NCBI RefSeq assembly: GCF_000282895.1
Contig: NZ_ALBQ01000053.1
Span: 1 to 64,000, forward strand
Source: Sphingomonas sp. ATCC 31555
Lineage (GTDB): Bacteria > Pseudomonadota > Alphaproteobacteria > Sphingomonadales > Sphingomonadaceae
Reading direction: 5' to 3'
Length of the DNA: 64,000 bases
Shown: one piece after another, positions 23,385 to 31,374 of the stretch
How positions within the stretch are numbered: the first letter of the stretch is position 1
Layout of the letters: each line of letters opens with the position of its first letter
Position numbers and translations under genes: made by a program
Notes under the pieces: generated by a model
What the model was told of the DNA's origin: nothing
Database searches by the model: none
Seen by the model: only the letters and a program-made list of their open reading frames with translations

Positions 23385-24343
23385 GTCTTCTGAATCTCCT
23401 GTCCCTGGTGCTCCTCTAGACCGGGTTCGGGCACTTCCGCCAGAGCGGCGTTGAGTTCCGCCCCTACGACGAGCCCGAGTCCCACCAGGAAGAAGAAGAT
23501 CAGAGCGACCATTACCCCCGCCAGGCTGCCATAGGTCGCACCATAGCCGCCCATCATGCCCAGCGCCAACGGAAGGCCGCCGGTAACTCCCAGCCACCAA
23601 AGCGTAGTCATCAGCGCGCCGGGCCATTTCGGATAGCAATGAGAACGATATTGCGAGGGTGTAAGCGCGTAGAACAGTACGAACAAGGCGCCGAACAGCG
23701 CGAAGCCAGGAACGGCGCGGCCCGCCGCGGCAAAGCGCTGCGCCTCGGTCGCCCAGGGCAGAATGCGGTAGAGGAACTGTTCGATGCCCGTCAGGATCAC
23801 CTGGAAGGTGAAAGCCAGCATCACCATCACCACCGCCCCGACGATCATCCCGATCGAGGCTAGGCGATAGCGCCAGAACGGCGTGCTCGACGTGACGCCA
23901 TAGGCCTGGTGCAGGATGCCCCGGATCGTCTCGATGAAGCCCGCGGTCGTCCACAGCCCCACCAGCCCGCCGAACCACAACAGACCGCCGGTACGGCCGT
24001 TCAGCACTTCGACGACCGGCCCGCGCAGCAGGTCCGCCACATCCGGCGGCACCGTCTGCAGGAACGCCTCCAGCGCATGAATGCCTGTGCCGGTACGCCC
24101 GACCAAGCTGGCAACAGCCGTTGCGACGATGAAGAACGGGAACAGGGTGACCAACGACAGATAGGCCAGGTTCCCCGCATAGGTGAACCCTTCGTTGAAC
24201 GTGCCCAGCGCCACGCGCTTGGTGATTTCCACCATGCGCGCGGTGATGCCAAGGTCTTGCAGACGCTGCGGAATGGCGCCGCCTAAACCACGTCGCCGAC
24301 CTTCGGGCGAGTGCGGCGAAATCGGATTCAGCGGCTCTTCCAC
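23381..24343 (-). CDS. YihY/BrkB-family inner-membrane protein
   Basis: A 320-residue polytopic protein with about six membrane helices. NEGFTYAGNLAYLSLVTLFP near the start, FIETIRGILHQAYGV, FRYRL-type segment and GALMTTLWWLGVTGG are characteristic of the YihY/virulence factor BrkB family (older annotations as ribonuclease BN are wrong for this family). Role unknown. It starts 6 bases after the dnaJ stop and overlaps fabI by GTGA, so dnaJ-yihY-fabI form an operon, an order often seen in sphingomonads. Confidence 0.88.
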   Translation of the reverse strand: MEEPLNPISPHSPEGRRRGLGGAIPQRLQDLGITARMVEITKRVALGTFNEGFTYAGNLAYLSLVTLFPFFIVATAVASLVGRTGTGIHALEAFLQTVPPDVADLLRGPVVEVLNGRTGGLLWFGGLVGLWTTAGFIETIRGILHQAYGVTSSTPFWRYRLASIGMIVGAVVMVMLAFTFQVILTGIEQFLYRILPWATEAQRFAAAGRAVPGFALFGALFVLFYALTPSQYRSHCYPKWPGALMTTLWWLGVTGGLPLALGMMGGYGATYGSLAGVMVALIFFFLVGLGLVVGAELNAALAEVPEPGLEEHQGQEIQKT

Positions 24344-24349
24344 AAGACG

Positions 24350-25285
24350 TCAGACGCCCATGCGGGCGCGCGGGTTCCCCTGATTTTGCCAGCCCTTAGC
24401 AAATTCGGTCAACGCATCGTCCTGCGTCGGCAGGTCGATCATCAGCGTGACGAACAGATCGCCGCGCCCGCTGCCCTTCTTGTGAAAGCCACGGCCCTTC
24501 AGGCGCAGCACCTTGCCCGAGCTCGAGCCCTTGGGCACGGTCAGCATCACCGGGCCGTCCGGTGTCGGCACGCGTATCTGTGCCCCCAGCACCGCTTCTG
24601 TCAGCGTCACGGGCAGGTCCAGGCGGATATCGTCGCCGTCGCGCGTATAGAAGCGGTGCGACTGGATTTCGATGGTGACGATCGCGTCCCCCGGCCCGCC
24701 CGGCCCTTCCTCACCCTTGCCGGCCAGGCGCATCTGGGTGCCTTCTTCCAGGCCCGCGGGCAGCTTCAGGTCGATGGTCTTCCCATCACGCAGCGTGATC
24801 CGCTGCGGCGCGAGCTTGGCTGCGTCCTCGAACGACACGGCAAGGCGATAGGCGACGTTCGCGCCCTTGGGCTGCGGGCGCCGACCGAAACCGCCGAACC
24901 CGCCGCTGAAGCCGCCGCCGCCACGCTTGCCGCCGCCGAAAAGCCCTTCGAAAATGTCGCCGATATCGGCCTCGCCGCCGCCGAAATCGAACTGGCCGCC
25001 GCCGGGGCGGAAGCCGCCTGCGCCGCCACCGCCGCCACCGCCGAAGCCGAACGGCGCGGTGGGGTTGCCGTCGCCATCGATCTCCCCGCGGTCGAAGCGA
25101 GCGCGCTTGTCCTTGTCGGTCAGCAGGTCATAGGCCTGGGTGACCTGGCTGAACTTTTCCGAAGCCTTGGGATTGTCCTTGTTGCGATCGGGGTGCAGCT
25201 CCTTGGCGAGCTTGCGATAGGCCTTCTTGATCTCGTCCTCGCTCGCGCTGCGCGCCACCCCGAGCGTTACGTATGGATCTGCCAC
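24350..25285 (-). CDS. DnaJ-like co-chaperone (class B, no zinc finger; CbpA type)
   Basis: A 311-residue J-domain protein. Residues 1-65 form the J domain with HPDRNKDN (the HPD motif that stimulates DnaK ATPase), followed by a long Gly/Phe-rich region (about 75-130) and two C-terminal substrate-binding domains with [20 protein letters not shown]. The Cys-rich zinc finger of classical DnaJ is absent. The GTG at 25285 is selected because it starts ADPYVTLGV, the beginning of the J domain, with TTGGGGA upstream; the longer open frame upstream is not protein-like. Head of the dnaJ-yihY-fabI run. Confidence 0.9.
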   Translation of the reverse strand: MADPYVTLGVARSASEDEIKKAYRKLAKELHPDRNKDNPKASEKFSQVTQAYDLLTDKDKRARFDRGEIDGDGNPTAPFGFGGGGGGGAGGFRPGGGQFDFGGGEADIGDIFEGLFGGGKRGGGGFSGGFGGFGRRPQPKGANVAYRLAVSFEDAAKLAPQRITLRDGKTIDLKLPAGLEEGTQMRLAGKGEEGPGGPGDAIVTIEIQSHRFYTRDGDDIRLDLPVTLTEAVLGAQIRVPTPDGPVMLTVPKGSSSGKVLRLKGRGFHKKGSGRGDLFVTLMIDLPTQDDALTEFAKGWQNQGNPRARMGV

Positions 25286-25385
25286 CAAAATCCCCAATGC
25301 GTCCAATGCCAATCGCCCGCCCCTTACAGGACAGGTGTTAAAGCCCAAACATCGGCGTGCGGATCGTTTCGCGCAAGGGGTGCGA

Positions 25386-26762
25386 TCAGCCGAGCAGCGC
25401 CCATGCGCCACGCAGATCGGCCACGAAGTCCTGGTACGCCTGCGCGGCCGCATCGGCATCGGGCAGGCGGAGCAGGTAGCTCGGGTGCACCGTCACCCAG
25501 CCGCTGCCGCCTTCGGGCAGCGCCAGCTTCTGGCCGCGCAGCCGGGAAATGGTCGCCGCCTTGCCGGTGATCTGGCGGGCGGCAGTGGCGCCGAGCGCCA
25601 CGACCAGCTTGGGGCGGACCAGCGACAGCTCCTGTTCGTACCACCAGCGGCAAGCGGTGATCTCGCCGGCATCGGGCTTGGCGTGGATGCGCCGCTTGCC
25701 GCGCGGCTCGAACTTGAAATGCTTGACCGCATTGGTGACGTAGACGCGGGCGCGGTCGATCCCCGCCTCGCCCAGCGCGCGATCGAGCATCTGCCCGGCG
25801 GGGCCGACGAACGCGCGGCCGGCGAGATCCTCCTGGTCGCCCGGCTGCTCGCCGACCAGCATCATGTCGGCATCGAGCGGGCCTTCGCCGAACACGGTCT
25901 GCGTCGCGGGCTTGTAGAGCGGGCAGCGGGTGCACGCCGCCGCCTCGTCGCGCAACGCTTCCCAGGCGCCTTCGACATTGCCGCCGACCGCGCTTCGCGC
26001 CGTCTCCACCATCGCCGTCTCCCGCGCCCGGGCACCGGCCACGAGCTCCTTCACCAACGCGGTTTCGGGCATGTTTTTCCAATATTTGCGCGGCATCTCC
26101 TTCAGCATCGCGCCGGTCTTGAGGCGGGCGGGGTTGAAGATGGAGGCATAATAGGTCTTCCACACCGCCTCGACCGGATCGTCGGCGGGCGCGTCGCCGC
26201 GCGCGGCGGCGGGGCCTTCGCTGAGCGTGTTCCCGTCCCAGTGGAGCGAGACTTCGGGGGTGAGGATCGACCAGCGCATGGCGGCGAACCGCTCGACGAA
26301 GAAGCGGGCATTGGCGCGGACGATATGATGCTCGGGCTCGAACCAGGCGATGAAGCGCGGGCCGGCCTCATCCACCAGTTCACGAAAGCGGACGAAGGCG
26401 CGCATCTTGTGGATGTCGCGGCGCACCGCCTTGGCCATCAGCTCCAGCCGGCGGACCAGCGGGTCGGCACGATCCTCGATGCGGTGCGGATCGGTGGCGA
26501 GCAGCGTGTAGAGGAGCGAGAATCGCTGCGGGTCCGCGTGGAGGATAACGGTCTGCGCCAACTCCACGAACGCTTTGGGGACTCGCAGCGTAAAACCGGC
26601 GGTCGCCGGCGGCGGGGCGGCCTCAGCCGCGAACAGATCGCCGCCGCCCTCGCCTACCCGCCACACGACCTCGGGCGGCGCGACATGCGCCTGGGCCAGC
26701 GCCCGCGCCGCATCGCGCCAGCCCTCGAAATCATCCTCGGCGGCAAGCGTTACGGCGCGCAA
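25386..26762 (-). CDS. UdgX-family uracil-DNA-binding protein fused to DUF4130/TIGR03915-type domain
   Basis: A 458-residue two-domain protein. Residues about 1-250 belong to the uncharacterised DNA-metabolism domain (DUF4130/TIGR03915) that accompanies a radical SAM protein. Residues about 265-458 are a uracil-DNA glycosylase-like domain of the UdgX type: GEQPGDQED (304-312), KRRIH (356-360) with His360 at the place that covalently captures the abasic sugar in mycobacterial UdgX, and HPSYLLR (426-432). Cys277, Cys280 and Cys371, with His348 at the position of the remaining family-4 ligand, probably bind the iron-sulfur cluster. Only three bases separate it from the upstream hemerythrin gene. 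Radical SAM, hemerythrin and this gene form one run behind an SOS box. Confidence 0.88.
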   Translation of the reverse strand: MRAVTLAAEDDFEGWRDAARALAQAHVAPPEVVWRVGEGGGDLFAAEAAPPPATAGFTLRVPKAFVELAQTVILHADPQRFSLLYTLLATDPHRIEDRADPLVRRLELMAKAVRRDIHKMRAFVRFRELVDEAGPRFIAWFEPEHHIVRANARFFVERFAAMRWSILTPEVSLHWDGNTLSEGPAAARGDAPADDPVEAVWKTYYASIFNPARLKTGAMLKEMPRKYWKNMPETALVKELVAGARARETAMVETARSAVGGNVEGAWEALRDEAAACTRCPLYKPATQTVFGEGPLDADMMLVGEQPGDQEDLAGRAFVGPAGQMLDRALGEAGIDRARVYVTNAVKHFKFEPRGKRRIHAKPDAGEITACRWWYEQELSLVRPKLVVALGATAARQITGKAATISRLRGQKLALPEGGSGWVTVHPSYLLRLPDADAAAQAYQDFVADLRGAWALLG

Positions 26763-26765
26763 CGC

Positions 26766-27251
26766 TTACTCGCGCTCGTCGCCCGGCGGGTGGGCTTCGG
26801 CGCGCTCCAGCTCCTTGGGCTTGCGCGCCTCGAAGATCTTGCCGAGACGCTCTTCCTCTTCCGAGGAAAGCTCCTTCTCGGCGGTGGGGAACATCTCTTC
26901 CTCCTCCTCGTCGATATGGTGGAGGTAGCGATCCTTCATCGCGCGGAACTTCGAGAGCCAGGCCGAGGAGGCCATCTCGATGTCCATCAGCTCGCCGAGC
27001 AGGTCGTCGACTTCCTTGTGCTCGGAAACCGAGTGCCGCGCATCCTCGCGCAGCTCGGGGTTGGCGAGCATCGTCGCGTAGAGCGACTCCTCTTCCGCCG
27101 CGGCGTGCGACTGAAGCTCGAGGCGAAGCTGCTCGAACAGGTCGCGGCGCTCGGGGCTGTCGCCCGAGGTGGCGTCGATCTGGGCGATCAGGTCGCGCTG
27201 GCGGTCATGGTCGGCGATGAGGTCGGCGAAGATGCGGGGCTGGTCAGCCAT
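26766..27251 (-). CDS. Hemerythrin-like (HHE) di-iron protein
   Basis: A 161-residue helical protein of the hemerythrin HHE cation-binding family. DLIADHDRQRDLI (His at position about 15), LRLELQSHAAAEEESLY and VSEHKEVDD, then KDRYLHHIDEEEEEMFP, place the His/Glu ligands in the right spacing. Such proteins bind oxygen, NO or help manage iron and oxidative stress. The ATG at 27251 has GGGAG upstream and starts with MADQP; a GTG at 27335 overlapping the radical SAM stop codon is in frame but adds non-conserved residues. It sits between the radical SAM and UdgX genes, which is unusual. Confidence 0.85.
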   Translation of the reverse strand: MADQPRIFADLIADHDRQRDLIAQIDATSGDSPERRDLFEQLRLELQSHAAAEEESLYATMLANPELREDARHSVSEHKEVDDLLGELMDIEMASSAWLSKFRAMKDRYLHHIDEEEEEMFPTAEKELSSEEEERLGKIFEARKPKELERAEAHPPGDERE

Positions 27252-27331
27252 GTGGGAGTCTCCCTGGTTTCCCAGCCCCAACCGGCGGACCTCCCCTAGG
27301 TTGCTCCCGCGAGTCGTTCGCAAGCCCGCCC

Positions 27332-28579
27332 TCACGCGGCGAACAGCTCTAGCTGCTCCTTCTTGGGCGCGATCCAGGCGCGCAGATCGGCTTTATCGGT
27401 CAGCGCGACCGGTCGCCAGTCGGCAGTGACGATAAACGGGCGGATCTTGGCCAGCGACACGGTGAGCCGCGCGACATCCTCCAGCCGCAGCCGCCGCCAT
27501 TTGCGCGCAGCGAGAATCGAAGCAACCGCCTTGGTGCCCAGCCCCGGCACGCGCAGCAGCGCCTCGCGGGGTGCGCGATTGAGGTCGACCGGAAAGCGAT
27601 CGCGGAAGCGCAGCGCCCAGGCGAGCTTGGGATCGATGTCGAGCGGCAGCATGCCGGTGCCCGGGTCCACCGCCTGCGCCACCTCGTCGGGTCGATAGTC
27701 GTAGAAGCGCATCAGCCAGTCCGACTGATAGAGCCGATGCTCGCGCATCAGCGGCGGGCGCTGGAGCGGCAGCACCGCGCTGGCATCGGGGATCGGGCTG
27801 AACGCCGAATAATAGACTCGGCGCAGGCCGAACCGATCGTAAAGGCCCGCCGCCCGGCCGATAATGTCGCCATCGGTGGCAGCATCGGCGCCGACGATCA
27901 TCTGGGTCGATTGCCCGGCGGGCGCGAACTTGGGCGCCGAGCGATAGCGTTTGCGCGCATCCGCCCCGTCTTCGATCGCACTGCGCATGCCAAGCATCGC
28001 GCCTTCGATCTGCGGTGCGGACTTCTCCGGTGCCAGCCGCTTCAGCCCCGCGATGGTCGGCAACTCGACATTGATCGAAAGGCGATCGGCATGAAGCCCG
28101 GCCTGGTGGATCAGCTCGGGATCGGCATCGGGAATTGTCTTGAGGTGAATATAGCCGCGGAAATGATGGTCCTCGCGCAACGAGCGCGCCACTTCGACCA
28201 TCTGCTCCATCGTATAGTTGGACGATCGAATGATGCCGGAGGAGAGGAACAGCCCCTCGATATAATTGCGCCGGTAGAAATTGAGCGTGAGATCGACCAC
28301 CTCGGCGGGGGTGAACCGCGCGCGGCGTACGTTCGAGCTCTTGCGGTTGATGCAGTAATGGCAGTCGAAGATGCAGCTGTTGGTCAGCAGGATCTTGAGA
28401 AGGCTGATGCAGCGCCCGTCCGGCGCATAGGCGTGGCAGATGCCGTTGCCGGTGGTGGAGCCCAACCCCTTGCGATCCGCCGAGGTGCGTTTGCTCGTCC
28501 CCGAAGACGCGCACGAAGCATCATATTTCGCAGCATCGGCGAGAATCGCCAGCTTCGCCCGGGTGTCGAGTTGCGCCAT
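27332..28579 (-). CDS. Radical SAM DNA modification/repair-associated protein (TIGR03916 type)
   Basis: A 415-residue radical SAM protein. The cluster-binding CX3CX2C is Cys69-Cys73-Cys76 (SCIFDCHYCINRK). Residues about 332-370 form a helix-hairpin-helix DNA-binding motif (APREALLRVPGLGTKAVASI). These features define the family known as putative DNA modification/repair radical SAM protein, which is regularly paired with the DUF4130/UdgX protein; the reaction is not known to me. The start ATG at 28579 gives MAQLDTRAKLAILADAAKYD, the usual opening of the family. A perfect LexA box lies 4 bases upstream of it, so induction by DNA damage is likely. The gene is divergent from a GT87-like gene. Confidence 0.9.
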   Translation of the reverse strand: MAQLDTRAKLAILADAAKYDASCASSGTSKRTSADRKGLGSTTGNGICHAYAPDGRCISLLKILLTNSCIFDCHYCINRKSSNVRRARFTPAEVVDLTLNFYRRNYIEGLFLSSGIIRSSNYTMEQMVEVARSLREDHHFRGYIHLKTIPDADPELIHQAGLHADRLSINVELPTIAGLKRLAPEKSAPQIEGAMLGMRSAIEDGADARKRYRSAPKFAPAGQSTQMIVGADAATDGDIIGRAAGLYDRFGLRRVYYSAFSPIPDASAVLPLQRPPLMREHRLYQSDWLMRFYDYRPDEVAQAVDPGTGMLPLDIDPKLAWALRFRDRFPVDLNRAPREALLRVPGLGTKAVASILAARKWRRLRLEDVARLTVSLAKIRPFIVTADWRPVALTDKADLRAWIAPKKEQLELFAA

Positions 28580-28582
28580 CAC

Positions 28583-28597
28583 GTTCGATGTATGTTC
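28583..28597 (-). promoter_or_regulatory. LexA (SOS) box upstream of the radical SAM - UdgX run
   Basis: GTTC-GATGTAT-GTTC is a second exact GTTC-N7-GTTC site in the window. It lies in the 88-base gap between the divergent radical SAM gene (4 bases away) and the glycosyltransferase gene (70 bases away). The position nearest the radical SAM start suggests LexA represses that operon. Confidence 0.8.
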
Positions 28598-28667
28598 TCC
28601 GCCGCACGCTGTCCAGATGGACGGTCGGCCATCGGCCCTGTACGAGCGCCCATCGGAGGGTTCGGGC

Positions 28668-29873
28668 ATGATTCAGCGGATCGACGGACGCATGCGGGTG
28701 CTGGCGCTCGCCATGGCACTTACCTGCCTGCTCGGCTGGCTGTTCAAGGCGCATTGCATGGCGCATGGCTGGGTGGCAGCCATCCAGTACACCAGCGGCT
28801 GCTACAGCGATGCGGTGCCGTTCTGGGGCCAGCGCCATGTGGACCAGGGGCTGATCCCCTATCTGCAGACGCCGATGGAGTATCCGGTGCTCACCGGGCT
28901 GCAGATCTGGATCGAGGGTGCCGCCACGCGCGCCCTGTTCGGCATCTCCGCCAACGATGCAGGCTTTCTCGGCATCGTCACGCTGGTCAATGCGATGCTG
29001 GCCGGGATGATCCTGTGGATGCTTGCGCGGGCCGGCATGGATCGCACCCGGCTGTGGCTGTGGGCCGCTGCGCCGCCGCTGATCCTGTATCTCGGCCATA
29101 ACTGGGATCTTGGGGCGGCAACGCTGGCGGTAGCGGCGATGCTCGCGGCACGCCGTCAGCGGCTGGTGCTGGCGGCGACGCTCGCGGCATTGGGCGCGGC
29201 CGCCAAGCTGTTCCCGGTGCTGCTGCTGCCGCTGATCGGGCTTTCCGCGTTGGCCGGGCCGGAGCCGCGCTGGCGCGCGCGGGTCACCGCCGCCGCCGCC
29301 TGCACGCTGGCCGCGATCGGCGCCTGGACGGCGGTGAACCTGCCGGTGGCGCTCGCGGCATCCGAGAACTGGTCGGAATTCTATCGCTTTTCGCAGGAGC
29401 GGTCGGGCACGGCGGCATCGACGTGGGAAATCCTTTCGACGCAGCAAATCTGGGTAACGGGTATCGCGGAGCGCAACCTCTATGCCACGCTCGCCTTTCT
29501 GGGCGGCGCCGCGGCGATCGTGGCGCTCGGGTGGCGGCAGCACCAGGCAAGGCTATGGGTACTGTTCACCCCGGTGCTGGCCTGGTTCATGCTGACCAAC
29601 AAGGTCTGGTCGCCGCAGTTCGACCTTTGGCTATACCCGCTGCTGGTGATGACCGCGCCGCGCTTCAAGCCGTTGGCGCTGTTCGTGATCGGCGATGTCG
29701 CCGCCTATTTCGCGGAATTCTGGTGGTTCGCCGGCATGTCCGGCGCATGGCCCTATGCCACGCCACACGACATCCTGCTCGCAGCGAGCATCCGGGGCGT
29801 CGCGATGCTGTGGGTGATCGCCGATACTGTTCGGCTGCCGGCGCCCGCGTGGATCACCCGCGCGAGCGCCTGA
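28668..29873 (+). CDS. GT87-like polyprenol-phosphate mannosyltransferase family membrane protein
   Basis: A 401-residue protein with about nine hydrophobic segments. After the first helix comes YSDAVPFWGQRHVDQGLIPY and QTPMEYPVLTGLQ, the acidic-residue-containing periplasmic loop pattern of DUF2029/GT87 (GT-C fold) glycosyltransferases that use a polyprenol-phosphate sugar donor. ALGAAAKLFPVLLLPL and WFMLTNKVWSPQFDLWLYPL are also typical. The acceptor is unknown. The ATG at 28668 follows GGAGGG. It is divergent from the SOS-linked radical SAM operon and convergent with a small secreted protein, with which it shares a palindromic stop region. Confidence 0.8.
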   Translation: MIQRIDGRMRVLALAMALTCLLGWLFKAHCMAHGWVAAIQYTSGCYSDAVPFWGQRHVDQGLIPYLQTPMEYPVLTGLQIWIEGAATRALFGISANDAGFLGIVTLVNAMLAGMILWMLARAGMDRTRLWLWAAAPPLILYLGHNWDLGAATLAVAAMLAARRQRLVLAATLAALGAAAKLFPVLLLPLIGLSALAGPEPRWRARVTAAAACTLAAIGAWTAVNLPVALAASENWSEFYRFSQERSGTAASTWEILSTQQIWVTGIAERNLYATLAFLGGAAAIVALGWRQHQARLWVLFTPVLAWFMLTNKVWSPQFDLWLYPLLVMTAPRFKPLALFVIGDVAAYFAEFWWFAGMSGAWPYATPHDILLAASIRGVAMLWVIADTVRLPAPAWITRASA

Positions 29874-29877
29874 TCGA

Positions 29878-30288
29878 TCAGGGCAGCGGCAGGTCCGTCT
29901 CGGCCTTCTTCTGCGCGCGGCGCTCGGCACGCGCCGCGGTGGCGCGCTGGACGAAGCAGCCGGTGCCGCCGCCGGCGCCCACCGTCGAACAGCTGCCGGT
30001 GCCGAAATTGCCGGTGGTCAGCGCGTCCTGCGAGCGCACCGCCCAGCTCTCGGTCTTTTGCGGGGAGCCTGGGGTCGTGTCGCGGATCGTCTTCGGAATG
30101 CGGAAGCGCTCGCCCTCGTCCAGGCGCTGGCATACGACGATTTCCTGGCCATCCTTGTTGGTCGGGCACTTGTCGTTGCCGTAGATGATCAGCACGCCGT
30201 TCTGCGCGGCATTCTGCGCCTGGGCGGCGGCGGGCAGCAGCAGCGGTGCCGCCACGGCCGCGGTGATGAAAGCGATCGTCTTGAGCAC
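29878..30288 (-). CDS. Secreted hypothetical protein
   Basis: A 136-residue protein with a signal peptide (1-25, ending AQAQ) after a GTG start at 30288, which is preceded by GGAGAAACAGG. The mature part has four Cys residues (DKCPTN, VVCQRL, GSCSTV, GCFVQR) and ends in an Ala/Arg/Lys-rich helix. It resembles a conserved sphingomonad exported protein of unknown function. It begins after coq7 in the same direction but with a 61-base gap, so it may be the last gene of the proA-coq7 run or have its own promoter. Confidence 0.65.
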   Translation of the reverse strand: MLKTIAFITAAVAAPLLLPAAAQAQNAAQNGVLIIYGNDKCPTNKDGQEIVVCQRLDEGERFRIPKTIRDTTPGSPQKTESWAVRSQDALTTGNFGTGSCSTVGAGGGTGCFVQRATAARAERRAQKKAETDLPLP

Positions 30289-30349
30289 CCTGTTTCTCCT
30301 CTGCCCTAACTTCAAGCCACTATCGGCGCGCAGGCCTTAACCCGCGCTT

Positions 30350-30883
30350 TCAGATTCGCTTGGAAACCGCGATCGCGAATCGACAGCCCGCGCGGATCAC
30401 GCCCGACAACAACGGATAAGCCGGCACATTCTCCGCACCGGAAGCAATCGCCGTGTCGCGATGTTCGATTTCTTCGTCGCGAAACCGGGCGACGGCATCG
30501 CGCAGCTCGGGATCCTCCTCGCCCAACTGGGCCAGCTGCTGCTCGTAATGCAGATCGATTTCGGTTTCGATCGCCGCAGTGCAGGCCATTGCCGCCTGCG
30601 GCCCGAGTGCGGCCGTCACCACGCCCAGGCCGAACCCCGCCACGTCCCAGAACGGCTGCAGCACGGTCGGCCGCACGCCGCGCCGCGCGATCAGCGCGTC
30701 GAAAAAGGCGCGATGATGCTCTTCCTGATTGGCCATGCCGCTGATCGTGCGCGCCGTCGGGGTGCGATCGCCCATCACCGCCAGCTGCCCCGCATAGATG
30801 CGCGTCGCGCCATATTCGCCCGCCTGGTCGACGCGAACCATCGCCTCGCGGCTTTCGCGCCGATCGCCCGGTTTCCAGCTCAT
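30350..30883 (-). CDS. coq7: Demethoxyubiquinone hydroxylase
   Basis: A 177-residue di-iron protein of the COQ7 family, which hydroxylates 2-octaprenyl-3-methyl-6-methoxy-benzoquinone in ubiquinone synthesis. Iron ligands appear in order: Glu in DQAGEYGA, NQEEHHRAF (Glu and His), EIDLHYEQQL, and DEEIEHRDTA. Length is normal for the bacterial and alphaproteobacterial form. Its start overlaps the dsbB stop by ATGA. With ubiG elsewhere in this window, two ubiquinone-pathway genes are present. Confidence 0.93.
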   Translation of the reverse strand: MSWKPGDRRESREAMVRVDQAGEYGATRIYAGQLAVMGDRTPTARTISGMANQEEHHRAFFDALIARRGVRPTVLQPFWDVAGFGLGVVTAALGPQAAMACTAAIETEIDLHYEQQLAQLGEEDPELRDAVARFRDEEIEHRDTAIASGAENVPAYPLLSGVIRAGCRFAIAVSKRI

Positions 30884-31374
30884 CGCACCGGCCTCCTTGT
30901 TGCCAGGAGCGCGATAAGTGCCGCGCCGCCCAGCGAGAAGATGGCATTATAGCCAGCCAGGCTAATGCCGAACATCTCCCACTGCGCCACGTCGCACCGC
31001 ACGATCGGCCGGCGCAGCGCTTCGGTCAGCATGTCCATCGCCGAGCCCTGCGTCGGCGCGGCGGTGCAGGCGGTGATGCCCTGCCACCAGTGATACTCGG
31101 TTCCGGCATGATAGATGCCGATCACGCCGCTTGCGGCGATCAGCAGGGCGGCGAGCAGCACCAGCGCGGTGACGGCACCGCGGCCCCGCACGAAAAAGGC
31201 GAGCAGCGCGACGAGGATCGCGCCCAGATGCGGCCAGCGCTGCCAAACGCACATCTCGCACGGCACCAGGCCGCCGAGGAACTGCGATCCGATCGCGCCG
31301 CCGAGCAGGGCGAGCGGCAGCAGCAGCGCGATCCAGCGGGCGAGAACGGGGGCGGTGCGCGGCATCACGCTCAT
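30880..31374 (-). CDS. dsbB: Disulfide bond formation protein B
   Basis: A 164-residue four-helix membrane protein that reoxidises DsbA and passes electrons to quinone. CEMC (VPCEMCVWQRWPH) is the first redox pair; the second pair is ITACTAAP and VRCDVAQW in the second periplasmic loop. Its neighbours overlap on both sides (ATGA with ctpA upstream and with coq7 downstream), and the coupling to a ubiquinone gene is functionally sensible. Confidence 0.92.
   Translation of the reverse strand: MSVMPRTAPVLARWIALLLPLALLGGAIGSQFLGGLVPCEMCVWQRWPHLGAILVALLAFFVRGRGAVTALVLLAALLIAASGVIGIYHAGTEYHWWQGITACTAAPTQGSAMDMLTEALRRPIVRCDVAQWEMFGISLAGYNAIFSLGGAALIALLATRRPVR

Noticed and set aside
25227..27299. A 690-codon open frame on the plus strand over dnaJ, udgX and hemerythrin genes
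   Set aside because: It is the complement of three well-recognised minus-strand genes; the translation is low-complexity Arg/Ala/Gly-rich and has no domain character. High GC makes such shadow frames common.
29869..29882. Perfect palindrome CCTGATCGATCAGG over two convergent stop codons
   Set aside because: It is short, with no T-run, and is explained by the two TGA stop codons meeting near GATC; too little to claim an operator or terminator.
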